Shown here piece after piece: positions 1 through 7,367 of a stretch of DNA of 11,858 nucleotides. The notes beneath the pieces are model-generated. The model saw only the letters and a list, made by a program, of their open reading frames with translations, was not told the origin of the DNA and searched no databases. The DNA lies in assembly GCA_913060845.1 (NCBI GenBank), contig CAJXVF010000022.1:1-11858 (forward strand), read 5' to 3'. The translations under genes were made by a program, and so were the position numbers. Position 1 is the first letter of the stretch, and the number at the start of each line of letters is the position of its first letter. The DNA comes from an uncultured Alphaproteobacteria bacterium. Lineage in GTDB: Bacteria; Pseudomonadota; Alphaproteobacteria; Bin95.

Positions 1-2
1 CA

Positions 3-1580
3 GCCTCCGCCGCATCAGTCGCCAGCTTGGAGGCGACGCTCCAAGCGTTACAAGCATCTGCCGCGAGCCTGGAAGCTGCACTCGGCGCTAAGTCCCGAGA
101 AAGCCGGGAGCGGGCGCTGTCCTTGGCGGACGCGGCAACGGCTGCCGCGCGCCGGGATGATCAAATTGCAGCACTGCAAAGCGATGTCGCCGCACTGCAG
201 TCTGCGCTTCAGGATAAATCTAGCGAGAGTGCGGCACGACAGGCGGCGTTGGACGCGGCTGAAGTCACCAATGATGCACTCGGTGTTGAACTTACCGCAC
301 TCGAGCTGCGCGTTAAGGCGTTGTCTGGAGACCTGCAGCAGTCTGAAGCAACGGGGGAGAAGGCGGCGGCGCTGGCAGGGCTGCGCGCGGCGGAAATTCA
401 GACGCTATCTGTCGTCCTGAAAGCGGCCAATGCCGCACGCGCGACACTCGAAGATGCGCTCGCAAAGGCAGAAGGAGAGCGGGATGCGCTATCTTTGCAG
501 GCGGCACGGCAAGCTGCGACGCTAGCAGAACTGAAAGAAAGCGGGGCTACAGCCAAGGTCTCGGCTGAATCAGACAATGCTGCGCTCGCCAAGCGCGTTC
601 AGGTACTGGAACAGGAATTGGCCCAAGGCCTCCGTCTGATCGGGGCTGGGGAGGGGCGGCAAGCCGCACTGCTAGAGCAAGTCCAGGTGCTGCGTCAGGA
701 CTTGAAGGACGCGCAACGGGCCAGTGCTGGTGCGGATGCGGCACGGGAAGCGCTTTCGGGGCGATTGGCGGAACGGGGTGCTGCGCATACTGCCGCCATC
801 TCCGAATACCGCTTGAGGATTGAGGCGCTTGAGGCGCAGATTTCAGCGCTGAACGCCCGAGCACGGGCGCTCCAAGAGGCAGCGGATGCGGCGGAGACCG
901 GGTTATTGCAAGCGCGCCGTGCGGCGTCCGGAATTGAGGCGGACAAGACCCGTGCCGTTGATGAACAAAAGCGCATTGCGCGCCTGAATGATGAACTGCA
1001 AGAAAAAGTCGATAGCCTCAACAACGCCTTGGACGCCGCTTTGACAGATGCCAAGGCGCGAGGTGCCACCATTTTGCAATTGCGCGGGAAGCTGAATGCA
1101 GCGCTGGCTGCTAAGGTCGGTGAGTTGAAACGGTACCGATCTGACTTCCTGGCGCGCTTGAGCGAAGTGCTGGGCGACCGGAAAGATATCCGCGTGGTTG
1201 GGGACCGGTTTGTGCTCCAGTCAGAAGTGCTGTTCGCAACGGCTAAAGCGGAACTTGGACCGCAAGGGCAAGCGAGCATCCGTGCGGTCGCGCGGTCTCT
1301 TTCCGAAATTGTCAAAACCATTCCGGCAGATGTGGATTGGGTGCTGCGGGTGGATGGCCATACAGACCAACGCCCCATCGCCAATGAACAGTTCCCGTCA
1401 AACTGGGAGCTGTCTGTCGCTCGTGCTGTAGCTGTTGTGCGGGCGTTGGCGGATGCTGGTATTCCTGCGGACCGATTGGCAGCGGCTGGGTTCGGGCAGC
1501 ATCATCCGCTCGATCAGGCTGGGTCGGCGGAAGCTAACCGGCGGAACCGACGTATTGAGTTCAAGCTGACCACCCGCTGA
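3..1580 (+). CDS. Coiled-coil envelope protein with C-terminal OmpA-like peptidoglycan-binding domain (5' partial)
   Basis: The reading frame is open from the first bases of the window, so the true start and any N-terminal membrane anchor lie upstream; the TTG at 27 is only the first start-like codon inside the window. From the start to about 1150 the protein is an Ala/Glu/Arg/Leu-rich, Gly/Pro-poor stretch with heptad-like leucine spacing, read here as a long coiled coil. From about 1155 to the stop it is an OmpA/MotB-type domain: a beta strand with RFVLQSEVLF, then VDGHTDQRP, SNWELSVARA, the Gly-rich GFGQHHPL and the closing NRRNRRIEF. The HTD and NRR(N)RRIEF elements are those that grip diaminopimelate of peptidoglycan in this family. 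By family knowledge such proteins have an N-terminal TM helix and often sit beside an ExbB/MotA-like gene, but neither is in the window. It is not a plain MotB because of the very long coil. Function inferred: tethering or spacing between inner membrane and cell wall. Confidence 0.9.
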   Translation, partial: ASAASVASLEATLQALQASAASLEAALGAKSRESRERALSLADAATAAARRDDQIAALQSDVAALQSALQDKSSESAARQAALDAAEVTNDALGVELTALELRVKALSGDLQQSEATGEKAAALAGLRAAEIQTLSVVLKAANAARATLEDALAKAEGERDALSLQAARQAATLAELKESGATAKVSAESDNAALAKRVQVLEQELAQGLRLIGAGEGRQAALLEQVQVLRQDLKDAQRASAGADAAREALSGRLAERGAAHTAAISEYRLRIEALEAQISALNARARALQEAADAAETGLLQARRAASGIEADKTRAVDEQKRIARLNDELQEKVDSLNNALDAALTDAKARGATILQLRGKLNAALAAKVGELKRYRSDFLARLSEVLGDRKDIRVVGDRFVLQSEVLFATAKAELGPQGQASIRAVARSLSEIVKTIPADVDWVLRVDGHTDQRPIANEQFPSNWELSVARAVAVVRALADAGIPADRLAAAGFGQHHPLDQAGSAEANRRNRRIEFKLTTR

Positions 1581-1598
1581 CGCATTCGGCGACATATG

Positions 1599-1650
1599 CC
1601 TTTATGAAAGCAAATACAGGCGCGCAGCTTTCGCCACGCGCCCGTAAAGG
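1599..1650. other. Nested inverted repeats in the convergent gap
   Basis: The gap after the OmpA-domain gene holds an outer 6-bp arm, CCTTTA at 1599-1604 with TAAAGG at 1645-1650. Inside it is an inner 6-bp GC arm, GGCGCG at 1619-1624 with CGCGCC at 1637-1642 (12-base loop). It sits between two convergent genes, where a bidirectional terminator would be expected, but no T tract follows on either strand. Short arms could arise by chance. Confidence 0.25.
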
Positions 1651-1678
1651 TAGTCAATTATAGGGGAAGCGTCAGGCG

Positions 1679-2030
1679 CTACTTGCCCGATTCGGTTGAT
1701 GTTGCGCCCAGGCTTGCCTGGAACATCACCACAGCTTTCGCTGGTGGCGGCGATCGGAGCGGCTGGGCCGCAGCAACAGCATCAGCCTCGCTCATGCCAG
1801 TTGCAGATGCGACTTCTCTCGCACTCTGCACTTTCTTCGCCTTTCGCGCGGGCGGTTGTGAGCGTCTGCAATGCGGCTTTGGCTTCTGCCGAAAGCACAA
1901 TCTCAACACTAGGAGCCTCAACGGCTTTCGGCGCAACGGCTTCAGCAGTATTGCGCTGCTGGGACGGATGGAACGTAATGCTGCCGCGCGTCGGGGAGAC
2001 GCGGACGCTCTCCTCGAGCATGTCCGACAT
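1679..2030 (-). pseudogene. Unrecognised small soluble protein, probably frameshifted
   Basis: Family not recognised. The start is ATG at 2030, chosen because AAAGGA (2044-2039) lies 8 bases upstream; more upstream starts in this frame are only TTG or CTG. The frame stays open to a TGA at 1782 (82 aa): MSDMLEESVRVSP at the front, then a Pro/Ala/Val/Glu-rich low-complexity middle and VEIVLSAEAKAAL. Its last about 17 residues (ESAECERSRICNWHERG) are Cys/Arg/His/Trp-rich and look out of frame. The neighbouring frame over the same DNA gives a natural-looking Ala/Ser-rich tail (REVASATGMSEADAV to a TAG at 1679). Joining the frames at about 1815-1840 by removing one base gives 116 aa, so a 1-base insertion is likely. 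The VxxxLSxEA-type segment is loosely reminiscent of small flagellar regulators, which is too weak to name. If there is no lesion, the gene is 1782-2030. Confidence 0.45.
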
Positions 2031-2038
2031 GACTTTAA

Positions 2039-2044
2039 TCCTTT
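2039..2044 (-). promoter_or_regulatory. Ribosome binding site deciding the small-gene start
   Basis: On the minus strand AAAGGA lies 8 bases before ATG 2030. This is the only ATG in the frame with a good Shine-Dalgarno, and it argues that translation is real despite the unfamiliar product. Confidence 0.5.
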
Positions 2045-2173
2045 CAAAAGCGGGCCCAGGAATTTGGACGCTTTGCGGTTCCAAAAAAGTGGTTTCCAGA
2101 TAGGAGTATCGTCGGGACGACTGAATTCGCGCTTAACAGGAATCAAATAATTCCAAGCGTTGTCCGCAGCCGG

Positions 2174-3901
2174 TTAAGGCGTGGATTGGCCAGTGCGTGC
2201 GGGCATGAGAAAGCGGAAATCGGCACCGTCTTCAGCCTGGGTAACTTCGTCCAGGTAAAGTTTAAGATAACCGCGTTCTTGGCCCTTGTGGGTAACTGGC
2301 TTCCAACCCTTGCGACGCTCGGCAAGCACGGCCTCGTCCACCAGTAGGTCGAGACGTCGTGCCTCCACGTCCAGCACAATCCTGTCGCCGTTTTCGACCA
2401 ATCCCAGTGGCCCGCCTTCCGCCGCTTCTGGCGAGATATGCAGGACAATGGTACCGAATGCCGTACCGCTCATTCGTGCGTCAGACATACGCAGCATATC
2501 TTTGACGCCCGCCTGTGCCAGCTTGCGCGGGATCGGGATATAGCCCGATTCCGGCATCCCCGGCGCACCCTTCGGCCCAGCATTCTTGAGCACCAAGATG
2601 TCGTCAGCGTTCACATCCAGGTCCGGGCTATCGAGGCGTTCGGCCATATCGGCCAAGTCATCGAATACAACGGCGCGGCCTTCATGCTTCATCAGATGGG
2701 GTGCAGCTGCGGACTGCTTAATGATCGCCCCATTGGGCGCCAGCGATCCCCGGAGTACGGCGATGCCGCCCTTCGGAAAGATTGGATCGGCAGCCGTCTT
2801 TACGACCTGTTGCCCCCAATCAGCCGGGGCAGCGTCAATATTCTTACCAAGCGTCTTGCCGGTAACAGTCAGGCAATCAGTCGCGAGCTTCTGTCGGATC
2901 TCGCGCATAATAGGTGCAGCACCACCCGCGTTGTTCAGGTCTTCCATATAATGTTGGCCGGATGGTTTTAGATCGACCAGCACTGGGATTTCATCGGAAA
3001 GCTTATCGAGCGCTTCCAGATCAACCTCAATGCCAAGCCGCCCGGCAACTGCTGTCATATGGACGAGGCCGTTGGTGGATCCACCTGTCGCCAGCAGCAT
3101 CTTGAAGGCGTTGGCGAAGGCGTCGGGCGTCATGATCTGGTCCGGCGTCAACCGTTCCGCCGCCATAGCGACGGCGCGCGTTCCGGTGGCTTCAGCATGG
3201 CGGAGGCGATCTGCATGGACGGCGGGGATGGCCGCACCACCTGGCAACATCATGCCCAAAGCTTCAGACATCAGTGCCATGGTGGAGGCTGTGCCCATGA
3301 CCATGCAGGTGCCTGCGGTCGGCATCAGCCGGTCGCCAGCGTCGGCAATTTCTTCGGCATCCAACTCGCCTGCGCGATGCATGCCCCACATGCGGCGGCA
3401 ATCGGTGCAGGCGCCCAGACGCTCGCCACGGAAGAAGCCGGTGATCATGGGACCAGTGACTTCCAGGATGGCAGGCACGCCCGCGCTAGCCGCACCCATC
3501 AATAGGGCTGGAACGGTTTTATCGCAGCCGCCGATCAGCACGACGGCGTCCATTGGCTGGGCGCGGATCATTTCCTCTACGTCCATCGCCATCAAATTGC
3601 GCAGGAACATGGATGTCGGTGCGGAAAAGCTTTCATGGATCGAAATCACAGGGAAATCGACCGCGATGCCGCCCGCCATCATCACGCCTCGGCGGATCGC
3701 GTCCACCAATTCGGGCACGTTGCGGTGGCAGGCGTTATAGCCGGAATACGTATTGACGACGCCAATGACCGGACGTTCCAGCGCATCATCGGAATAGCCC
3801 ATGGCCTTAATGAAGGCTTTGCGCATGAAGAGGGAAAACTCGGCGTCGCCATAGTTGACGAGGCCCTGTTTCATGCCGATTTTGGCGTCATCTGCACTCA
3901 T
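2174..3901 (-). CDS. IlvD/Edd-family [2Fe-2S] dehydratase, sugar-acid dehydratase type
   Basis: A 575-aa cytosolic Fe-S lyase that removes water from a 2,3-dihydroxy acid or aldonic acid to give a 2-keto acid. Cluster cysteines expected for the family are present: C58 (NACHRN), C126 (GGCDKT) and C199 (TCMVMGTAST). E90 (HES), D127 and K128 fit the Mg2+ site, and S478 (ARMSGTAFG) fits the catalytic Ser. These positions track those I recall for Rhizobium L-arabinonate dehydratase (C59, C127, C200, S480) within one or two residues. Length about 575 and the ACTDCRRMW segment also suit the sugar-acid branch rather than the usual longer branched-chain IlvD. The exact substrate cannot be read from sequence. 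ATG 3901 begins 4 bases after the stop of the alpha/beta hydrolase, with no strong own SD, so translational coupling in one operon is likely. No lesion seen. Confidence 0.93.
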   Translation of the reverse strand: MSADDAKIGMKQGLVNYGDAEFSLFMRKAFIKAMGYSDDALERPVIGVVNTYSGYNACHRNVPELVDAIRRGVMMAGGIAVDFPVISIHESFSAPTSMFLRNLMAMDVEEMIRAQPMDAVVLIGGCDKTVPALLMGAASAGVPAILEVTGPMITGFFRGERLGACTDCRRMWGMHRAGELDAEEIADAGDRLMPTAGTCMVMGTASTMALMSEALGMMLPGGAAIPAVHADRLRHAEATGTRAVAMAAERLTPDQIMTPDAFANAFKMLLATGGSTNGLVHMTAVAGRLGIEVDLEALDKLSDEIPVLVDLKPSGQHYMEDLNNAGGAAPIMREIRQKLATDCLTVTGKTLGKNIDAAPADWGQQVVKTAADPIFPKGGIAVLRGSLAPNGAIIKQSAAAPHLMKHEGRAVVFDDLADMAERLDSPDLDVNADDILVLKNAGPKGAPGMPESGYIPIPRKLAQAGVKDMLRMSDARMSGTAFGTIVLHISPEAAEGGPLGLVENGDRIVLDVEARRLDLLVDEAVLAERRKGWKPVTHKGQERGYLKLYLDEVTQAEDGADFRFLMPARTGQSTP

Positions 3902-3905
3902 GATT

Positions 3906-4796
3906 CTAGGCCCGGTCTGTGTTGTCAGCGATAGCGCCTACGATTTCTTCGATCCCGCCCGCCGGGTAATCATGAGCCATGCCCTTGATGATAGTCATGG
4001 TCGCACCCGGGATGCTGTTCTTGGCATCCTCGCCGCAGCCGACTGGCACCAGCGGATCATCGGACCCGTGGATGATGGTTGTTGGCGCTTTGATATCGCC
4101 CAGATGCGGCACGCGGCCATCGGCAGAAGCGATGGAGGCTAGCAATTGCCGACCATGGCCGAACGGCTTGTAGGCGCGGTCATACATAGCGCCAGCGCGG
4201 GCGGATACAGCCGCGTCATCCTTCGGAAAACCAGGGCTGCCGTTGATGCTGGCAGTTTCCAACGCTTCCGCAATGAACTCGTCACGGGAGGCATCCTGCT
4301 TGCGGACTTTGTTCAGCCAAGCCGTCGCCGCTTCTGACGGGCGCGGCAGGCCACGGCGCCCAGATGTCGCCATGATAGAGGCGAGGGACAGCGTTTTATC
4401 CGCATGGCTATATGCGAAGATTTGCGCAATGGCCCCGCCATTAGAACTGCCAACGATATGCGCCTGGGCAATGCCCATTGCGTCGAGCAGGCCTGCTGCG
4501 TCATCCGCCATGGTTTCCAGATTGTAGGGCGCGTTCACCGGTTCTTTAGCGCGGGCGGCTTTGAAAGCCGCGGGGATATCGGCAGGACCAAAATTATCGA
4601 AATCCGTCGAAAGACCGGAATCGCGATTGTCATACACAATCACATAAAAGCCGGCTTCGGCCAGTTCATTCAATAATGCTTCCGGCCAGGAAATCAGCTG
4701 CGTGCCCAACCCATTGATCATCAGCAACGGTTTGCCCGAAGCCTCCCCCCAGGTCGCGTACTCGATCTTAATTCCATTAGCGGCGACGTTTGGCAT
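3906..4796 (-). CDS. Alpha/beta-fold hydrolase
   Basis: A 296-aa soluble serine hydrolase of the esterase/lipase-like alpha/beta-fold group. It has a front oxyanion segment INGLGTQ (residues 27-33), the YDNRDSGLST loop (55-64), and a nucleophile elbow GSSNGG with S118 as nucleophile. The acid lies in IIHGSDDPLVP (D247 most likely) and the His in GMAHDYP (H275). All three catalytic residues are present. The NRDSGLS block resembles the RdmC/aclacinomycin-methylesterase-like subgroup, which cleaves esters, but the substrate is unknown. The start ATG at 4796 has AGGAG (4810-4806) with a 9-base spacer. It is the middle gene of the minus-strand set: about 70 bases after the LLM oxidoreductase and 4 bases before the dehydratase. 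Confidence 0.93.
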   Translation of the reverse strand: MPNVAANGIKIEYATWGEASGKPLLMINGLGTQLISWPEALLNELAEAGFYVIVYDNRDSGLSTDFDNFGPADIPAAFKAARAKEPVNAPYNLETMADDAAGLLDAMGIAQAHIVGSSNGGAIAQIFAYSHADKTLSLASIMATSGRRGLPRPSEAATAWLNKVRKQDASRDEFIAEALETASINGSPGFPKDDAAVSARAGAMYDRAYKPFGHGRQLLASIASADGRVPHLGDIKAPTTIIHGSDDPLVPVGCGEDAKNSIPGATMTIIKGMAHDYPAGGIEEIVGAIADNTDRA

Positions 4797-4866
4797 TGGG
4801 ATGCGCTCCTGTAACTCGGTGATGGCGGTAGTTTAGCGGGGAATGCGTTCAGCCTTCAATGCGGCT

Positions 4867-5883
4867 CTACGCCTTGCACCCAGCCACAAACGTAGCCCAG
4901 CGTTCATCGGGGTCATTTGGATCAACGGGGAAATAGAGGCTGACGCGGTCTAGGACGCCATCTGCGCGGGCGCGGAGTTTGGCGGGGAGGGTGTTGAAGT
5001 CTCCGTGGATCGCGAGTTCGTCCATCAAGTGGTCGGGGACGAGGCGGGGCATTTGGTCAAACTCGCCGTTTCGCATGTGGTGGGAAAGTTGGCGGGCTTC
5101 ATCGCCGGCGCCGTGGTGCTCGAACAGGCGGCGGTAGTTGGGGGTGGAGCCGTAGAACGCGATCTGCTGGCGGATTTCGGCTTCAGACTTCGCGCGCTCA
5201 GCCTCTGTGTCGCCCCATACGGCGAAGACGGGAGCGTAGAGGTCAATATCGGCAACGGTCTTGCCACGCTTGCGCGCGCCTTCATCAATCGCTGGGCGGA
5301 CGACCTCATTCAAGTAGCTTCTGGAGTGCATGGGGTGGACGTGAAATCCGTCCGCAGCTTCGCCTGCCGCCCGGGCCATGCGCGGATTGAGGCCTGCTAG
5401 ATAAATCGGAATATCCGGCTTGTCATTTGGGCCTGGATTGAAGAATGGGTTCATCAGTCGGAACTGATAGAACTCGCCCTGATAGTTCGGGCGTTCGTCC
5501 GTTTGGAACGTGTGCCAGATCGCGCGCATGCAATGGATATAGTCGGTAACGCGGGCTGCTGGGCGATCAAACGGCATGGATAGCCGGCGCTCCACATGGG
5601 CGCGCACCTGGGTCCCGACACCAAGGCGCAAGCGGCCTTTGCTCGCGCGCTGCACGTCCCATGCGGCTTGGGCCATGGAATAGGGGCTGCGGGCAAACGC
5701 GACGGCGATATTGGTGCCGACTTCCATGGTCTCGGTCGCGGCGGCAGCGAAGGCCAGCGGCAGGAATGGGTCGTGCTTAGCTTCAAACGTCCACACGCAT
5801 TCAAAGCCCATTGTCTCCAGGCGCTTCGCCTCGGCGCCGACCTCGCCCAGGTCCATGTCGCGGATTTGTGTGTCTATCTGCAC
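4867..5883 (-). CDS. LLM-class F420/flavin-dependent oxidoreductase (TIGR03617-like)
   Basis: A luciferase-like monooxygenase-fold oxidoreductase of about 338 aa. Recognised by an N-terminal beta strand with IDTQIRD, WTFEAKHDPFLPL (residues 31-43), VGTNIAVAFARSPYSMA (55-71), the RLRLGVGTQVRAHVERRLSMP block (84-104) and a later PIYLAGLNPRMARAAGEAADGF segment. This is the pattern of the TIGR03617 subgroup, annotated as F420-dependent, although FMN use cannot be excluded from sequence. The start was chosen as GTG 5883: AAGGG (5895-5891) is 7 bases upstream and the product then begins MQIDTQ, as relatives do. The longer open frame to 6042 runs into the divergent decarboxylase gene and adds residues unlike the family. 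First gene of the LLM, hydrolase, dehydratase operon; it shares a 63-base divergent intergenic region with the AADC-family gene. Confidence 0.88.
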   Translation of the reverse strand: MQIDTQIRDMDLGEVGAEAKRLETMGFECVWTFEAKHDPFLPLAFAAAATETMEVGTNIAVAFARSPYSMAQAAWDVQRASKGRLRLGVGTQVRAHVERRLSMPFDRPAARVTDYIHCMRAIWHTFQTDERPNYQGEFYQFRLMNPFFNPGPNDKPDIPIYLAGLNPRMARAAGEAADGFHVHPMHSRSYLNEVVRPAIDEGARKRGKTVADIDLYAPVFAVWGDTEAERAKSEAEIRQQIAFYGSTPNYRRLFEHHGAGDEARQLSHHMRNGEFDQMPRLVPDHLMDELAIHGDFNTLPAKLRARADGVLDRVSLYFPVDPNDPDERWATFVAGCKA

Positions 5884-5890
5884 GATGAAG

Positions 5891-5895
5891 CCCTT
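5891..5895 (-). promoter_or_regulatory. Ribosome binding site for the GTG start of the LLM oxidoreductase
   Basis: AAGGG on the minus strand, 7 bases before GTG 5883-5881. It decides the start, since no ATG lies near the family's usual N terminus. Confidence 0.5.
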
Positions 5896-5901
5896 GATTC
5901 G

Positions 5902-5913
5902 ATAACCTGTTAT
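5902..5913. promoter_or_regulatory. Perfect 5-bp dyad in the divergent intergenic region (operator candidate)
   Basis: ATAAC-CT-GTTAT forms a perfect inverted repeat between the divergent LLM-operon and AADC-family starts. It lies just downstream of the minus-strand promoter candidate, a place where a repressor could act on the operon. Short and AT-rich, so chance occurrence is possible. No regulator gene is in the window. Confidence 0.3.
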
Positions 5914-5923
5914 GCTGCTGAGG

Positions 5924-5953
5924 ATTGTAGACAGGAGACGCCGTTCATGGAAA
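5924..5953 (-). promoter_or_regulatory. Candidate sigma70-type promoter for the LLM/hydrolase/dehydratase operon
   Basis: Read on the minus strand: a -10 like TACAAT (5929-5924, 5 of 6 to consensus) and a -35 like TTTCCA (5953-5948, 4 of 6), 18 bases apart. The leader to GTG 5883 would be about 30-35 bases. The -35 falls inside the start of the AADC-family gene. Confidence 0.3.
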
Positions 5954-7364
5954 TCGAAGAATTTCGCGCCCATGCCCATGAGCTTGTGGATTGGATGGCG
6001 GACTACATGACCGGGGTTGAGGCACTGCCTGTTCGCGCTCAAGTGAAGCCTGGTGAAATTGCCGCTAAACTGCCGCTGAGCCCACCGACAGCCCCGGAGC
6101 CGATGGACGCCATTATGGCGGATTTCAAGCAGGACATACTGCTAGGTATGACCCACTGGCAGCATCCGCGGTTTTTTGCGTATTTTCCGGCAAACTCAAG
6201 CCCGCCATCCGTATTGGCGGAGATGCTAACGGCGACTTTGGGTGCGCAGGGCATGTTGTGGCAGACATCGCCTGCAGCGACCGAAATGGAAACGCGCGTC
6301 ACTGATTAGCTGCGTCAGATGATCGGTCTGCCGGAAGTGTTTCACGGCGTTATCCAGGACTCCGCTTCCAGCGCGATCCTCTGCGCCATCCTCACGGCGC
6401 GTGAACGGGCGACCGGATGGCAGGCGAATGAAGCGGGATTGGCGGCAGGGCCGGAGATCGTAGTCTATACGTCGGACCAGACCCATTCAGCCACGGAAAA
6501 GGGCGCTAAAATCGCTGGGCTTGGTCGCCAAAATGTGCGGGTCATCAAAACGGACCTTGAAACCTTCGCGATGGACCCCGCAGCTTTGAGGCGGCTGTGC
6601 TGGCGGACAAAGCGGCGGGCCGAATTCCAGCCTGCTTGGTCGCGAACCTAGGTGCCACGGGTGTGGGTGCGATGGATGATTTGGCGGCACTGGGCGCTAT
6701 CGCCAAGCGGCATAATATCTTCGCCCATGTGGACGCCGCCTGGGCTGGTTCCGCGCTTATCCTGGACGAATATCGGCATCTGCTGGCGGGCATCGAATAT
6801 TTCGACAGCTTCGTTTTCAATTCGCACAAATGGCTGCTAACGAATTTTGATTGCTCAGCGCATTTCGTGCGGAATCCGGATGATTTGGTGCGGACTTTGG
6901 CGATCCTCCCGGTTTTCCTGAAGAGTCGGGAACATGGTGCGGTCATTGATTATCGGGATTGGTCGGTGCCACTTGGCCGTCGTTTCCGGGCGCTGAAGCT
7001 TTGGTTCGTCATTCGTAGCTATGGCGTTGACGGCCTGCAGCGGATTCTGCGCAATCATATTCAGATGGCGGCAGAATTGGAGGCGCGGATCGCTGCGTCC
7101 TCAGAATTTGCGCTCATGGCACCGCGCGTGCTGTCGCTCATAAACTTCAGATATGCGCCTTCGGGTACGGATGAGCCTGAGGCGCTAGATGCTTTGAATG
7201 AGCGCCTATTAAATGCCGTGAATGACGATGGCTTCACATATCTAACCCAGAAACGGGTGCATGGCCGCTATGTCATTCGCTTCCAGATTGGCCATACCAG
7301 TACGGAGCAAAAGCACGTCACCGAATCCTGGGATCGGATTGAAGCGATCGCAGCGACGCTTTAA
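5947..7364 (+). pseudogene. Aromatic-L-amino-acid decarboxylase family (PLP group II), broken by an amber stop and a 1-base deletion
   Basis: Start ATG 5947 with AGGAG (5933-5937) 9 bases upstream. The frame is interrupted by TAG at 6307-6309 (codon 121), where the family has a conserved Trp (METRVTD-stop-LRQMIGLP; relatives read ..DWL..). It continues in the same frame to about 6588. There one G seems lost, since GCTTTGAGGCGGCT would read AL-E-AA with one extra G. The rest runs to TAA 7362-7364. Repaired length is 472 aa, usual for the family. Landmarks in the repaired numbering: GVIQDSASSA after the Trp site, TSDQTH with H180 (PLP-stacking His), HVDAAWAGSA with D263 (pyridine N), NSHKWLLTNFDCSA with K295 (Schiff base), and DYRDWSVPLGRRFRALK. 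F324 stands where human DDC has catalytic-loop Tyr332. The gene would make arylalkylamines or, given Phe, aryl acetaldehydes from aromatic L-amino acids. The rest is well conserved, so decay is recent or the breaks are assembly errors. Confidence 0.9.
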
Positions 7365-7367
7365 TGC

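Noticed and set aside
695..1384. 229-aa open frame on the minus strand
   Set aside because: Shadow of the OmpA-domain gene: Ser/Ala/Arg-rich, no domain, no SD, and the plus frame holds a clear family domain.
1683..2150. 155-aa plus-strand frame opposite the small gene
   Set aside because: Cys/Arg/Phe-rich, no SD at its start, no recognisable domain; the minus strand has a better start and a more natural composition.
3030..3740. 236-aa open frame on the plus strand
   Set aside because: Antisense shadow of the dehydratase, whose cluster cysteines and motifs are intact in the other strand.
5884..6042. 53-residue N-terminal extension of the LLM oxidoreductase
   Set aside because: It would overlap the start of the divergent gene, is unlike the family N terminus and lacks an SD; GTG 5883 fits better.
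6307..6588. Programmed recoding or stop-codon readthrough in the AADC-family gene
   Set aside because: A nonsense codon at a conserved Trp plus a separate 1-base deletion fits decay or error; no slippery site or recoding structure was seen.
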